64,000 bases of DNA. It comes from an uncultured Mycobacterium sp. (GTDB lineage: Bacteria > Actinomycetota > Actinomycetes > Mycobacteriales > Mycobacteriaceae). This document shows positions 7,568 to 15,341 of the stretch, piece after piece. The DNA lies in NCBI GenBank assembly GCA_900078375.1, contig FLQS01000067.1:111357-175356 (forward strand), written 5' to 3'. Under the pieces are notes generated by a model. It worked only from the letters and a program-made list of their open reading frames with translations. It searched no databases and was not told the origin of the DNA. Made by a program: the position numbers and the translations under genes. Within the stretch, counting starts at the first letter, position 1, and each line of letters begins with the position of its first letter.

Positions 7568-10084
7568 ATGGCGAACAAGACGGCCGCTCGCTCAAGCGCG
7601 CGAACGACCAGGTCAACGGGTGCGTCGCGGTCGGCGAAGCCGGCCGCGCGGCGCAAGCCTGCCAAGAAGCGCAACTCCTCGCCGGTCGCCACCGCCGCAG
7701 CAGCCAGTGGGCGGGCTGCGCGGGCGACCTGGCTGATGTTGGCCAAGGGGGCCGGCTCGACCGCCCGTTCGGTCGGTCGAGCCGGTGACATCGAGCCCGG
7801 TCATCGCCGCGACGGGCTGGCGCTCGGGCTACTCGCTGTCGCCGTCGTGATCGCCGCCAGTTCCTGGTTCGACGCCGCCCGCCCGGTGGGCGCCTGGCTC
7901 GACTCGGTGCTGCGCACCCTGGTCGGCGGTGCGGTGGTGCTGCTGCCCGCGATCATCTGCGCCGTTGCCGTCCTTCTGATGCGCACCGAACCCAACCCGG
8001 ACGCCCGCCCACGCTTGATTCTGGGCTGCGCCATGATCGCCCTGCCGGTGCTGGGTCTGTGGCACCTCTGGTCGGGTGCGCCGCAGGATCCAGCCGCCCG
8101 GCAGCGCGCCGCCGGCTTCATCGGTTTCGCGATCGGCGGCCCCTTGTCCGACGGGCTGACCTCGTGGATCGCCACCCCGTTGCTCATCATCGCCGCACTG
8201 TTCGGGGTGCTGCTGCTGACCGGCACCACGATCCGCGAGGTGCCCGAGACGCTCTATGCGATGTTCAGCACCCGCGGCCGCTACGACGAGGACGACGAGT
8301 ACGAGGACTACGACGAGCCCGCCGCTGTCGAACAGGCTGAGCCAGAGGACTTCTCCGACGGCTACTACGACGACCCGCGGTCCTACACCGACGAGGCGCC
8401 GGCCTGGCCGGGGGCAAAGGAACCGGTGGGCACGCCGCTGGACAACTATCCGCTCTCCGAGGACGCGCCGACGGTTCCCGAGCCGGTCAAAGCGCGGCGC
8501 AAGAAGCCAATTCCCAAGGACGGCACTCCCAAGCCGGACACTCCCACGCAGGACACCAAGGTTCTCGATCGGGTAGTCGAAGGTCCCTACACCCTGCCGT
8601 CGCTGGATCTGCTGGTGGCCGGGGACCCGCCGAAGCGCCACAGCCCGGCCAACGATCAGATGGTGGAGAGGATTTCGTCGGTCCTGCAGCAGTTCAAGGT
8701 CGACGCCTCGGTGACCGGCTGCACCAGGGGCCCGACTGTCACCCGCTACGAGGTCGAGCTCGGCCCCGGCGTCAAGGTCGAGAAAATCACTGCGCTGCAA
8801 CGCAATATCGCCTATGCGGTGGCCACCGAGAGCGTCCGGATCCTGGCGCCGATCCCGGGCAAGTCGGCGGTCGGCATCGAGGTGCCGAATACCGATCGCG
8901 AAACGGTCCGTCTCGCAGACGTTCTCACCGCACCGTCGACCCGTGGCGATCACCGCCCGCTGGTGATCGGGCTGGGTAAGGACATCGAGGGTCATTTCGT
9001 CTCGGCCAACCTCGCCGATATGCCGCACCTGCTGGTGGCCGGCTCGACCGGCTCGGGCAAGTCGAGCTTCGTCAATTCGATGCTGGTCTCGCTGCTGGCC
9101 CGCGCCACGCCCGAAGAAGTGCGGATGATCCTCATCGACCCGAAGATGGTGGAACTCACCCCATACGAGGGCATTCCGCACCTGATCACGCCGATCATCA
9201 CCCAACCCAAGAAGGCGGCCGCTGCGCTGGCCTGGCTGGTGGAGGAGATGGAGCAGCGTTACCAGGACATGCAGGCATCGCGTGTGCGCCACATCAAGGA
9301 TTTCAACGCCAAGGTGCGCTCCGGGGAGATCACCGCGCCGCTGGGCAGCCAGCGGGTGTACAAGCCGTACCCGCTGATCTTGGCGGTTGTCGACGAGCTT
9401 GCCGACCTGATGATGACCGCGCCACGTGACGTCGAAGAAGCGATCGTGCGGATCACCCAGAAGGCCCGCGCGGCCGGTATCCACTTGGTGCTGGCCACTC
9501 AGCGGCCGTCGGTCGACGTGGTCACCGGCTTGATCAAGACCAACGTGCCGTCGCGGCTGTCCTTCGCGACGTCATCGCTGACCGACAGCCGGGTCATCCT
9601 CGACCAGCCGGGCGCCGAGAAGCTGATCGGCATGGGCGACGGCCTGTTCCTGCCGATGGGAGCCAGCAAGCCGGAGCGGCTGCAGGGTGCCTACGTCAGC
9701 GACGAGGAGATCCAAGCCGTCGTGCAGGCCTGCAAGGACCAGGCCGAGCCGGAGTACACCGAGGGCGTCACCGCCGCCAAGCCGGCCGGGGAACGCACCG
9801 ACGTCGACCCGGACATCGGCGACGACATGGACGTCTTCCTGCAGGCCGTCGAGCTGGTGGTGTCCAGCCAGTTCGGCTCCACCTCGATGCTGCAGCGGAA
9901 GCTGCGGGTCGGCTTCGCCAAGGCCGGACGGTTGATGGACCTGATGGAGACCCGCAACATCGTTGGGCCCTCGGAGGGATCCAAGGCTCGCGAGGTGCTG
10001 GTCAAGCCCGACGAACTGGCCGGGACACTGATGTTGATCCGGGGCGGCAGCGCCGACGACGGGGACGATGAGGACGACTTCTGA
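7568..10084 (+). CDS. ftsK: DNA translocase FtsK
   Basis: The 838-residue protein begins with a basic Ala/Lys/Arg segment, followed by four or so membrane segments (about residues 80-220) that anchor it at the septum, and then an acidic, proline-rich linker. The motor has Walker A GSTGSGKS at residues 492-499 and Walker B ending in D609-E610. The last 70 residues form the winged-helix gamma domain that reads KOPS sites. FtsK pumps chromosomal DNA through the closing septum and activates XerCD recombination. The start at 7568 matches the usual MANKT-type N-terminus and the leaderless promoter; an in-frame start at 7526 is less likely. Confidence 0.96.
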   Translation: MANKTAARSSARTTRSTGASRSAKPAARRKPAKKRNSSPVATAAAASGRAARATWLMLAKGAGSTARSVGRAGDIEPGHRRDGLALGLLAVAVVIAASSWFDAARPVGAWLDSVLRTLVGGAVVLLPAIICAVAVLLMRTEPNPDARPRLILGCAMIALPVLGLWHLWSGAPQDPAARQRAAGFIGFAIGGPLSDGLTSWIATPLLIIAALFGVLLLTGTTIREVPETLYAMFSTRGRYDEDDEYEDYDEPAAVEQAEPEDFSDGYYDDPRSYTDEAPAWPGAKEPVGTPLDNYPLSEDAPTVPEPVKARRKKPIPKDGTPKPDTPTQDTKVLDRVVEGPYTLPSLDLLVAGDPPKRHSPANDQMVERISSVLQQFKVDASVTGCTRGPTVTRYEVELGPGVKVEKITALQRNIAYAVATESVRILAPIPGKSAVGIEVPNTDRETVRLADVLTAPSTRGDHRPLVIGLGKDIEGHFVSANLADMPHLLVAGSTGSGKSSFVNSMLVSLLARATPEEVRMILIDPKMVELTPYEGIPHLITPIITQPKKAAAALAWLVEEMEQRYQDMQASRVRHIKDFNAKVRSGEITAPLGSQRVYKPYPLILAVVDELADLMMTAPRDVEEAIVRITQKARAAGIHLVLATQRPSVDVVTGLIKTNVPSRLSFATSSLTDSRVILDQPGAEKLIGMGDGLFLPMGASKPERLQGAYVSDEEIQAVVQACKDQAEPEYTEGVTAAKPAGERTDVDPDIGDDMDVFLQAVELVVSSQFGSTSMLQRKLRVGFAKAGRLMDLMETRNIVGPSEGSKAREVLVKPDELAGTLMLIRGGSADDGDDEDDF

Positions 10085-10135
10085 GCGTTCGTTGAGCCGT
10101 CACGTCGCATATTCCAGGCGGGAATGACACATAAG

Positions 10136-10147
10136 CGCTCACTCAAC
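10136..10147. repeat. 12-bp direct repeat, left copy (flanks the 10143-10997 gene)
   Basis: CGCTCACTCAAC occurs here and again at 11101-11112, one copy at each end of the AbiEi/DUF559-like gene. The left copy overlaps that gene's stop codon. This pattern would fit insertion of the gene between ftsK and argA. Confidence 0.5.
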
Positions 10148-10997
10148 TTGCAGCTCTGCTTGACCGGGCGTCCCACGCCCGCCCAACCCGGCTGATGACA
10201 TCTGTTCGGCGATGGTCGGCCAGCACACGCACCACGATCCAACCGACCGATATCAGGTAGTCCTGTCGCTCCACATCGATGGCGTAGGCCGTCCGGCTGG
10301 TGCGGTGATGCTCGCCGTCATACTCAACGGCCACCAGAATGTCGGGCCACCCCATGTCCAGGTAGTACCAGCGACCGTCAGGTCGAGCGACCGGGATCTG
10401 CGTCGTCGGCCGCGGGAAGCCGGCATTGATGAGGTCGAGTCGTAGGTACGTCTCTCGTGGTGACTGCGCACCGGAGTCAACGGCGTTCAGCATGGAAGGC
10501 ACACGTCGGACGCCTCGCAGATGTGGATGAGCGCCGGCAATCGTAAGGACATCGCCCGCACGGAAGTGGGTTGCGTTGGCCAGCGCGTCCAGGTCCGCGA
10601 TCCCGCGGCGGATCGAGGGACCGCGACGTGCCAGATCGAATGCGGTTCGGGTGACTGTCGTGACAGGTAACCCGCCACGACGGCTGAGTTCTTCTGCGAG
10701 CAGGGTTTCACGGCGCGTGACGACCCCGCGCGGACTGCGATTGTTGGCGAAGTTGAGCTCGATCGGGATGTCAGGGTCGACCCATCGTGCACCGTGCAGC
10801 GCGGCCGCTGCACGGCCGGTGACGGTTGCCTGCCTCCCAGACCACAGCCAGGCCGCCGTGGTGCGGTCCAGCAGCGTCATCCTGTCTCCGAGCGGAGCAT
10901 AGACATCGGGGAAGACGCGCTGATGGGTGTTTGCGAGCTGATAGCGGTTCACCTGACCGGCCGCCAATGCTTCAGAGCCGATAAAGACCCGTGTCAT
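10143..10997 (-). CDS. AbiEi-like winged-helix plus DUF559/Vsr-like nuclease-fold protein
   Basis: The 284-residue protein has two parts. Residues 1-160 resemble the AbiEi-type antitoxin/transcription-factor family: an N-terminal region, a TGRAAAALHGARWVD core, and LPVTTVTRTAFDLAR. Residues 175-284 resemble a DUF559/very-short-patch-repair nuclease fold, with a PD-(D/E)xK-like series of acidic residues in YLDMGWPDILVAVEYDGEHH and a later Arg/Asp-rich helix. Many mycobacteria carry scattered paralogues of this type, with unknown function; a defence or toxin-antitoxin role is only inference. It lies between ftsK and argA, which I recall as neighbours in M. tuberculosis, and is bracketed by 12-bp direct repeats. 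Confidence 0.68.
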   Translation of the reverse strand: MTRVFIGSEALAAGQVNRYQLANTHQRVFPDVYAPLGDRMTLLDRTTAAWLWSGRQATVTGRAAAALHGARWVDPDIPIELNFANNRSPRGVVTRRETLLAEELSRRGGLPVTTVTRTAFDLARRGPSIRRGIADLDALANATHFRAGDVLTIAGAHPHLRGVRRVPSMLNAVDSGAQSPRETYLRLDLINAGFPRPTTQIPVARPDGRWYYLDMGWPDILVAVEYDGEHHRTSRTAYAIDVERQDYLISVGWIVVRVLADHRRTDVISRVGRAWDARSSRAAS

Positions 10998-11058
10998 GAG
11001 TGGTCAGCGTGCCAGCGGCTGACCGCGGCGGCTCTCGGCTATCCACAACGTCGTTCAC

Positions 11059-11106
11059 TGAGCGCTGACGCTGCGAAAGTGGGAGCAATCGCTGCGTCAA
11101 CGCTCA
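11059..11106. repeat. Imperfect 13-bp inverted repeat downstream of argA
   Basis: The arms at 11059-11071 and 11094-11106 pair at 12 of 13 positions around a 22-base loop. On the minus strand the hairpin begins eight bases after the argA stop, so it could terminate argA transcription, although no U-tract follows. The right arm overlaps the right copy of the 12-bp direct repeat (11101-11112). Confidence 0.5.
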
Positions 11107-11112
11107 CTCAAC
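11101..11112. repeat. 12-bp direct repeat, right copy
   Basis: This is an exact copy of CGCTCACTCAAC at 10136-10147, in the same orientation, 965 bases apart. Confidence 0.5.
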
Positions 11113-11114
11113 AG

Positions 11115-11615
11115 TCAGAGGACCAAGAGCATGCGGGTGTTGCCGAGGATGTTCGGCTTCACATACGACAGGTCGAGGAACTCCGCGACACCGATGTCGT
11201 AGGAGCGGCACATCTCCTCGTAGACCTCGGAGGTCACGGGCGTGCCCTCGATCTCGGCGAAGCCGTGCCGGGCGAAGAACTCCGTCTCGAACGTCAGCAC
11301 GAACAGCCGCTGCAGTTGTAGCTCGCGGGCCACCTTCAGCAGCTGATCGACGATCGTGTGCCCGATACCGCGGCCCTTGACCTTCGGATCGACGGCGACC
11401 GTGCGCACCTCGCCCAGATCCGCCCACAGGACGTGCAGCGCACCGCACCCGATGACCTCGCCGTCGAGCTCGGCCACCCAGAACTCCTGGACCGCCTCGT
11501 ATAGCGTGACCAGGTTCTTCTCCAGCAGGATCCGCCCTGCGTAGGTGTCGACCAGACGCTTGATATCGGGGACATCCGAGGTGCGGGCGCGGCGGATGAC
11601 GACATCAGAGCTCAC
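11115..11615 (-). CDS. argA: Amino-acid N-acetyltransferase (GNAT), arginine pathway
   Basis: The 166-residue GNAT protein closely resembles Rv2747, which acetylates glutamate or glutamine for arginine synthesis. Seen are RRARTSDVPDIKRLVDTYAG, VRTVAVDPKVKGRGIGHTIV (the acetyl-CoA loop), FVLTFETEFFARHGF and the C-terminal SYVKPNILGNTRM. The GTG start at 11615 lies six bases after a TANNNT element (TACTCT), so the message is probably leaderless. The start of pgsA3 lies 54 bases away on the other strand. Confidence 0.9.
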   Translation of the reverse strand: MSSDVVIRRARTSDVPDIKRLVDTYAGRILLEKNLVTLYEAVQEFWVAELDGEVIGCGALHVLWADLGEVRTVAVDPKVKGRGIGHTIVDQLLKVARELQLQRLFVLTFETEFFARHGFAEIEGTPVTSEVYEEMCRSYDIGVAEFLDLSYVKPNILGNTRMLLVL

Positions 11616-11621
11616 GGGTGC

Positions 11622-11627
11622 AGAGTA
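11622..11627 (-). promoter_or_regulatory. -10 element (TACTCT) for leaderless argA
   Basis: On the minus strand TACTCT is followed by six bases and then the GTG at 11615, so the predicted transcription start is the first base of the start codon. Confidence 0.45.
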
Positions 11628-11657
11628 TCGGGCGTGAGGCCCCGGCCTGCCAACCGA

Positions 11658-11663
11658 TATTCT
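11658..11663 (+). promoter_or_regulatory. -10 element (TATTCT) for leaderless pgsA3
   Basis: TATTCT is followed by six bases and then the GTG at 11670. It lies inside the longer N-terminal reading that begins at the GTG at 11634, which argues for the shorter protein. Confidence 0.45.
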
Positions 11664-11669
11664 GATGCC

Positions 11670-12275
11670 GTGTCGGGACAACCCCAAACCCCTCCAGTGG
11701 TCCCGCGTGTGCGGGTGGCCAACGTCGCCAACCTGCTGACGGGAATCCGGCTGGTCCTGGTCCCGATCTTCCTGCTGGCTCTCTTCGCCGGTGACGGCCA
11801 CGAAACCGCCTCCCGGCTAACCGCTTTCGCCATCTTCACGGTCGCCGTCATCACCGATCGATTCGACGGTTCGCTGGCCCGTAGCTACGGCATGGTCACC
11901 GAATTCGGCAAGCTCGCCGACCCGATCGCCGACAAGATGCTCATCGGGGCGGCATTGATCGGGCTGTCGATGCTCGGGGACCTGCCGTGGTGGGTGACGG
12001 TGGTGATCCTGGTCCGTGAGCTCGGGATCACGGTGCTGCGGTTGGCGGTGCTGCGGCACGGGGTGATCCCCGCCGGCCGTGGGGGCAAGCTCAAGACGCT
12101 GGTGCAGGCCGTCGCGATCGGCCTGTTCGTGCTGCCGCTGCACAACTGGCCGTCACCCTGGCTCACGGTGGCCTGGGTGATCATGTGGGCCGCGATCGTG
12201 CTCACGGTGTTGACCGGCGTCGATTACATGGTGTCGGCGATCAGGGACTCCCGTGAGCGATCCGCTGGTCGATGA
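11670..12275 (+). CDS. pgsA3: CDP-alcohol phosphatidyltransferase (CDP-diacylglycerol-glycerol-3-phosphate 3-phosphatidyltransferase type)
   Basis: The 201-residue inner-membrane protein joins a CDP-linked phosphatidyl group to an alcohol, usually glycerol-3-phosphate, in phospholipid synthesis. The family's D-G-(x)2-A-R-(x)8-G-(x)3-D-(x)3-D signature is seen as DRFDGSLARSYGMVTEFGKLADPIADK, shown here as the segment around nucleotides 11855-11935. Several membrane helices surround it. I chose the GTG at 11670 because a TANNNT element sits six bases upstream; a GTG at 11634 would add 12 residues and cannot be excluded. The 3' end overlaps cinA by 23 bases. Confidence 0.88.
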   Translation: MSGQPQTPPVVPRVRVANVANLLTGIRLVLVPIFLLALFAGDGHETASRLTAFAIFTVAVITDRFDGSLARSYGMVTEFGKLADPIADKMLIGAALIGLSMLGDLPWWVTVVILVRELGITVLRLAVLRHGVIPAGRGGKLKTLVQAVAIGLFVLPLHNWPSPWLTVAWVIMWAAIVLTVLTGVDYMVSAIRDSRERSAGR

Positions 12276-12741
12276 CGCCGCCCGCGCGCTGGTCGCACAG
12301 TTGACCGCGCGCAGTCAGACCGTCGCGACCGCGGAATCGCTGACCGCCGGGCTGCTGGCAGCCACGCTGGCCGGGGTGCCCGGAGCCAGCGTCGTGGTGG
12401 TCGGCGGCCTGATCACCTACACCGTCGAGACCAAGATCGCCCTGGCCGGTGTGCCGCGTGCGCTGCTCGACGAGGTGGGCCCGGTCGCGGCGCCGACGGC
12501 GGCAGCGCTGGCGGAAGGGGCGCGGGACCGCTGCGCGGCGACCTGGGGTGTCGGTCTGACCGGGGTGGCCGGCCCGGAACCGCATGGCGGGCATCCGGTC
12601 GGCACGGTCTACCTCGGATTGGCCGGTCCGGGGCCGACGGAGGTCGCTGAGCTGCGGCTCGACGGATCCCGCTGGGATATCCGGCTGGCCGCGGTGCACC
12701 ACGCCATCGGCCGGCTATCCGGCCTGGTCGAACGGACTTGA
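12253..12741 (+). CDS. cinA: CinA C-terminal family protein (nicotinamide-nucleotide amidase-like)
   Basis: The 162-residue protein is the stand-alone CinA C-terminal (PncC) domain. Seen are the TAESLTAGLLAATLAGVPGAS motif, the GGLITY loop and the GLTGVAGPEPHGGHPVGTVYLGLA segment. The family deamidates nicotinamide mononucleotide in NAD recycling; the full-length CinA N-terminal domain is absent. The GTG at 12253 lies inside pgsA3, so the two are probably translated in a coupled way. A pgsA-cinA-regulator order is common in actinobacteria. Confidence 0.88.
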   Translation: MSDPLVDDAARALVAQLTARSQTVATAESLTAGLLAATLAGVPGASVVVVGGLITYTVETKIALAGVPRALLDEVGPVAAPTAAALAEGARDRCAATWGVGLTGVAGPEPHGGHPVGTVYLGLAGPGPTEVAELRLDGSRWDIRLAAVHHAIGRLSGLVERT

Positions 12742-12749
12742 CGTTTCCT

Positions 12750-12777
12750 GGGAACCAAATCGGTTCATCGCGGCGTT
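12750..12777 (+). promoter_or_regulatory. SigE-type promoter of clgR
   Basis: GGAAC at 12751-12755, preceded by G, is followed after 19 bases by GTT at 12775-12777, within the CGTT at 12774-12777. This fits the mycobacterial SigE pattern GGAAC-N18/19-GTT. In M. tuberculosis clgR is known to be SigE-induced under envelope stress. Confidence 0.65.
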
Positions 12778-12794
12778 GCAGTAGTTATTGCAAC
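12775..12794. promoter_or_regulatory. GTTGCA-N8-TGCAAC inverted repeat at the clgR transcription start
   Basis: Perfect 6-bp arms (12775-12780 and 12789-12794) surround the predicted start of transcription just before the ribosome-binding site GGGAGAGGA. It could be an operator, perhaps for autoregulation, or a short 5' hairpin. It does not match the CGC-N5-GCG ClgR box that I recall. Confidence 0.4.
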
Positions 12795-12813
12795 TCTGGG
12801 AGAGGACAGCTCG

Positions 12814-13149
12814 ATGGCCGTACTGCTGCGTGAGGTGATCGGCGACGTACTTCGCGACGCCCGTACTTCGCAGGGACGCACCCTTCGCGAGGTGTCCGAT
12901 ACGGCCCGTGTCAGCCTCGGTTACCTCTCAGAGGTGGAGCGCGGCCGTAAGGAAGCCTCCAGCGAACTGCTCAGCGCGATCTGCGGCGCACTCGACGTCC
13001 CGCTGTCGCGGGTGCTGACCGATGCCGGCGAGAAGATGGCCGACCGCGAGCGCATTGCCCCGTTGACGGCCGTGCCAGCCCAGAACAACGTCATCGACGT
13101 CGCCACCAAGGTGGTCATTCCGCAACCTGTCGCGATGGCGGTCGCCTGA
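12814..13149 (+). CDS. clgR: XRE-family transcriptional activator ClgR
   Basis: The 111-residue protein has an XRE helix-turn-helix at about residues 8-66 (RTLREVSDTARVSLGYLSEVERGRKEAS) and a short tail ending in VIPQPVAMAVA. It matches Rv2745c, which activates clp protease genes and the psp genes. The non-polar Ala/Val end resembles tails recognised by Clp proteases in other ClgR proteins, so fast turnover is plausible but inferred. The start is the ATG after a strong purine-rich site, below a SigE-type promoter. Confidence 0.93.
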   Translation: MAVLLREVIGDVLRDARTSQGRTLREVSDTARVSLGYLSEVERGRKEASSELLSAICGALDVPLSRVLTDAGEKMADRERIAPLTAVPAQNNVIDVATKVVIPQPVAMAVA

Positions 13150-13157
13150 CCCTTGAA

Positions 13158-13171
13158 CCGGCTCGAGCCGG
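13158..13171. repeat. 14-bp perfect palindrome between clgR and pspA
   Basis: CCGGCTCGAGCCGG lies eight bases after the clgR stop. It could act as a weak terminator or attenuator that separates clgR from pspA expression; no T-run follows. Confidence 0.4.
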
Positions 13172-13224
13172 GGTCAGCTCCCTGCCACATGCGCACAGGG
13201 GTGTGGCCGGGCATCGGGAACCGA

Positions 13225-13256
13225 TAAATTGGGCACTGCGACCTAACTGCGACCTA
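13225..13256 (+). promoter_or_regulatory. Candidate pspA promoter with a direct repeat
   Basis: TAAATT at 13225-13230 fits TANNNT. Just downstream, CTGCGACCTA occurs twice (13236-13245 and 13247-13256), and a third partial copy CTGCGGC begins at 13257. The repeat may bind a regulator or lie in the 5' leader. Confidence 0.35.
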
Positions 13257-13287
13257 CTGCGGCACTCGATACGAAGGCGGGCAACTG

Positions 13288-14097
13288 ATGGCGAATCCGT
13301 TCACCAAGGCGTGGAAGTACCTGATGGCGCTTTTCAACTCCAAGGTCGACGAATATGCCGACCCGAAAATCCAGATCCAGCAGGCGATCGAAGAGGCCCA
13401 GCGTCAGCATCAGGCGCTGACTCAACAGGCCGCCCAGGTGATCGGTAACCAGCGCCAGCTCGAGATGCGGCTGAACCGTCAGCTCGCCGACATCGAGAAG
13501 CTGCAGGTCAACGTCCGTCAGGCCCTCACACTGGCGGATCAGGCCACCGCGGCCGGTGACGGCGCCAAGGCCACCGAGTACACCAACGCCGCCGAGGCGT
13601 TCGCCGCGCAGCTGGTCACCGGCGAGCAGAGCGTGGAGGACCTCAAGGGCCTGCACGACCAGGCCCTGCAGGCCGCGGGTCAGGCCAAAAAGGCTGTCGA
13701 ACAGAACGCCATGATGCTGCAGACCAAGATCGCCGAGCGCACCAAGCTGCTCAGCCAGCTCGAGCAGGCCAAGATGCAGGAGCAGGTCAGCGCGTCGTTG
13801 CGGTCGATGAGCGAGCTCGCCGCCCCCGGCAACACCCCAAGCCTCGACGAAGTGCGCGACAAGATCGAGCGCCGCTACGCCAACGCGATCGGTTCCGCCG
13901 AGCTGGCTCAGAACTCGGTGCAGGGCCGCATGCTCGAGGTCCAGCAGGCCAGCGTCCAGATGGCCGGCCACTCCCGGCTCGAGCAGATCCGCGCGTCGAT
14001 GCGCGGCGATGCCCTGCCGGCCGGTGGTGCCGCCGCGCCGGCCACCCCGGTCACTCCTGCCAGCACACCCGAGCCCGAGCAGCCGCTCGGGCAATAG
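13288..14097 (+). CDS. pspA: PspA/IM30-family envelope-stress protein (35-kDa antigen)
   Basis: The 269-residue protein is the mycobacterial PspA (Rv2744c). It starts with MANPFTKAWKYLMALFNSKVDEYADPK, an amphipathic membrane-contact helix followed by the conserved D-P dipeptide. A long coiled-coil follows to about residue 220, and a Pro/Ala tail closes it. It assembles on the inner face of the membrane to protect its integrity, with ClgR as activator and partner. It lies 15 bases ahead of pspM in the same direction. Confidence 0.94.
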   Translation: MANPFTKAWKYLMALFNSKVDEYADPKIQIQQAIEEAQRQHQALTQQAAQVIGNQRQLEMRLNRQLADIEKLQVNVRQALTLADQATAAGDGAKATEYTNAAEAFAAQLVTGEQSVEDLKGLHDQALQAAGQAKKAVEQNAMMLQTKIAERTKLLSQLEQAKMQEQVSASLRSMSELAAPGNTPSLDEVRDKIERRYANAIGSAELAQNSVQGRMLEVQQASVQMAGHSRLEQIRASMRGDALPAGGAAAPATPVTPASTPEPEQPLGQ

Positions 14098-14112
14098 GAG
14101 GCGAACAGCTCG

Positions 14113-14943
14113 ATGGCGGTGACACCGGACAAACCGGGATTCGTATCGCGGCGATGGCGTTCGGCCATGCAGCGCGGTATCGACACCGTCAGCGAATATG
14201 CCGACGTGGCGGCCCAAAAGCTCAGTGCCGCAGCCGATCCGCGGGCCCGACTGCTGCGCAAGAGGCGCTGGTCGTTGCGATTGGGCCTGTTCTTCGGTTT
14301 CGCGACGGTGTTCTGGGTGGCGGTCACCGGGCTGCTCGCGACATGGAGCACGCCGGTATGGGGGCTGATCATCACAGGTGTGATTGCCGCGGGCGCCGCA
14401 GTGCCCGCGACGCTGTTGTTGTTGCGCTACCGCTGGCTTCGCGCTGAGCCGCTACCGCCGCAGCGTCAGGTCAGCGGCCGACGGCTGCCGCCGCACGGTT
14501 CGGTGGCCCGGCCGTCGATGTCGGCGCTGGGCGCCTCCGAGCGCGGATTTCATTCCCTACTGGGTGTGATGACACGCGGGAACATGCTGCCCCCGGAGGA
14601 GATTCGCGAGCTGACCCGGGCTGCGGACCGCACCGCGGCGACCATGGCGGCTACTGCCGCCGAAGTGGTCTCGATGGAGCGCGCCGCGGCCGAGACACCG
14701 CATTCGCAGTCGTATCTGGCGCCGACGATCAACGCGTTCACTGCTCAGCTCAATGCCGGCGTACGGCAGTACAACGAAATGGTCACCGCCGCAGCCCAAC
14801 TGGTGTCGGCGGCCAACACCGGCTCGATGTCCAGCTCGCCGATGTCCCAGCAGCGTTATCGCAACGAGCTGGCCGGCGCGACCGACCGGCTGATGGGCTG
14901 GGCGCAGGCCTTCGACGAGCTGGGTCAGCTCCGCCGGGCCTAG
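14113..14943 (+). CDS. pspM: PspM-type integral membrane protein (Rv2743c-like)
   Basis: The 276-residue protein has two adjacent membrane segments at about residues 57-105, with cytoplasmic N- and C-terminal parts. It corresponds by position and pattern to Rv2743c (PspM), which binds PspA at the membrane. A GGAGGCG site precedes the ATG at 14113. In M. tuberculosis a further gene (Rv2742c) continues the operon; here the next gene is convergent, so the operon ends at pspM. The stop overlaps the convergent stop by three bases. Confidence 0.82.
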   Translation: MAVTPDKPGFVSRRWRSAMQRGIDTVSEYADVAAQKLSAAADPRARLLRKRRWSLRLGLFFGFATVFWVAVTGLLATWSTPVWGLIITGVIAAGAAVPATLLLLRYRWLRAEPLPPQRQVSGRRLPPHGSVARPSMSALGASERGFHSLLGVMTRGNMLPPEEIRELTRAADRTAATMAATAAEVVSMERAAAETPHSQSYLAPTINAFTAQLNAGVRQYNEMVTAAAQLVSAANTGSMSSSPMSQQRYRNELAGATDRLMGWAQAFDELGQLRRA

Positions 14944-15332
14944 AGCGTCGAGCGCGGCCCGAACCGCTCGACATAGGACTGATGTTTTCCGGCGTTGCGC
15001 TCACGCTCGAGCTTCTCGATCAGGTTCGGATCCAGCTGATGCACCCGCAGCATGTGCTTGCGCCAGATCTTATTCAGCGCGTGTGAGAAGTAGATGAAGG
15101 GGATCAGAATCGGGACCGTCATACTGGCCCGCACCCACATGGCGGCCGGCACCAGCCAGAACGGCGCGAGGATGAGCACCGCGGGCACCAGCACACGGAG
15201 CATGACGCGCCGTGCGGCGCCGGGACCCGTGAGGTCGTTGCGGACCCAGTCCAGCATCGGCTCCGGCAACCGTCTACCCAGGTAGTAGCCGACCAGCTGG
15301 AACAGGTTGGGTTTCGTGCGCTCAGTGCTAAT
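14940..15332 (-). CDS. DUF5313-like small membrane protein, possible ATT start
   Basis: The protein carries a KPNLFQLVGYYLGRRLPEPM N-terminal motif, two membrane segments (VMLRVLVPAVLILAPFWLVP and SMTVPILIPFIYFSHAL) and a basic C-terminus, as in the DUF5313 family. The conserved N-terminus lies between the in-frame TAG of ephG and the first usual start codon (a TTG at 15269). No ATG, GTG or TTG can cover it. An ATT at 15332 follows an AGGAG site by six bases, so I extend the gene to it (130 residues). The conservative alternative is 14940-15269 (109 residues). Function is unknown. Confidence 0.7.
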   Translation of the reverse strand: MSTERTKPNLFQLVGYYLGRRLPEPMLDWVRNDLTGPGAARRVMLRVLVPAVLILAPFWLVPAAMWVRASMTVPILIPFIYFSHALNKIWRKHMLRVHQLDPNLIEKLERERNAGKHQSYVERFGPRSTL

Positions 15333-15341
15333 CGTGATCTC

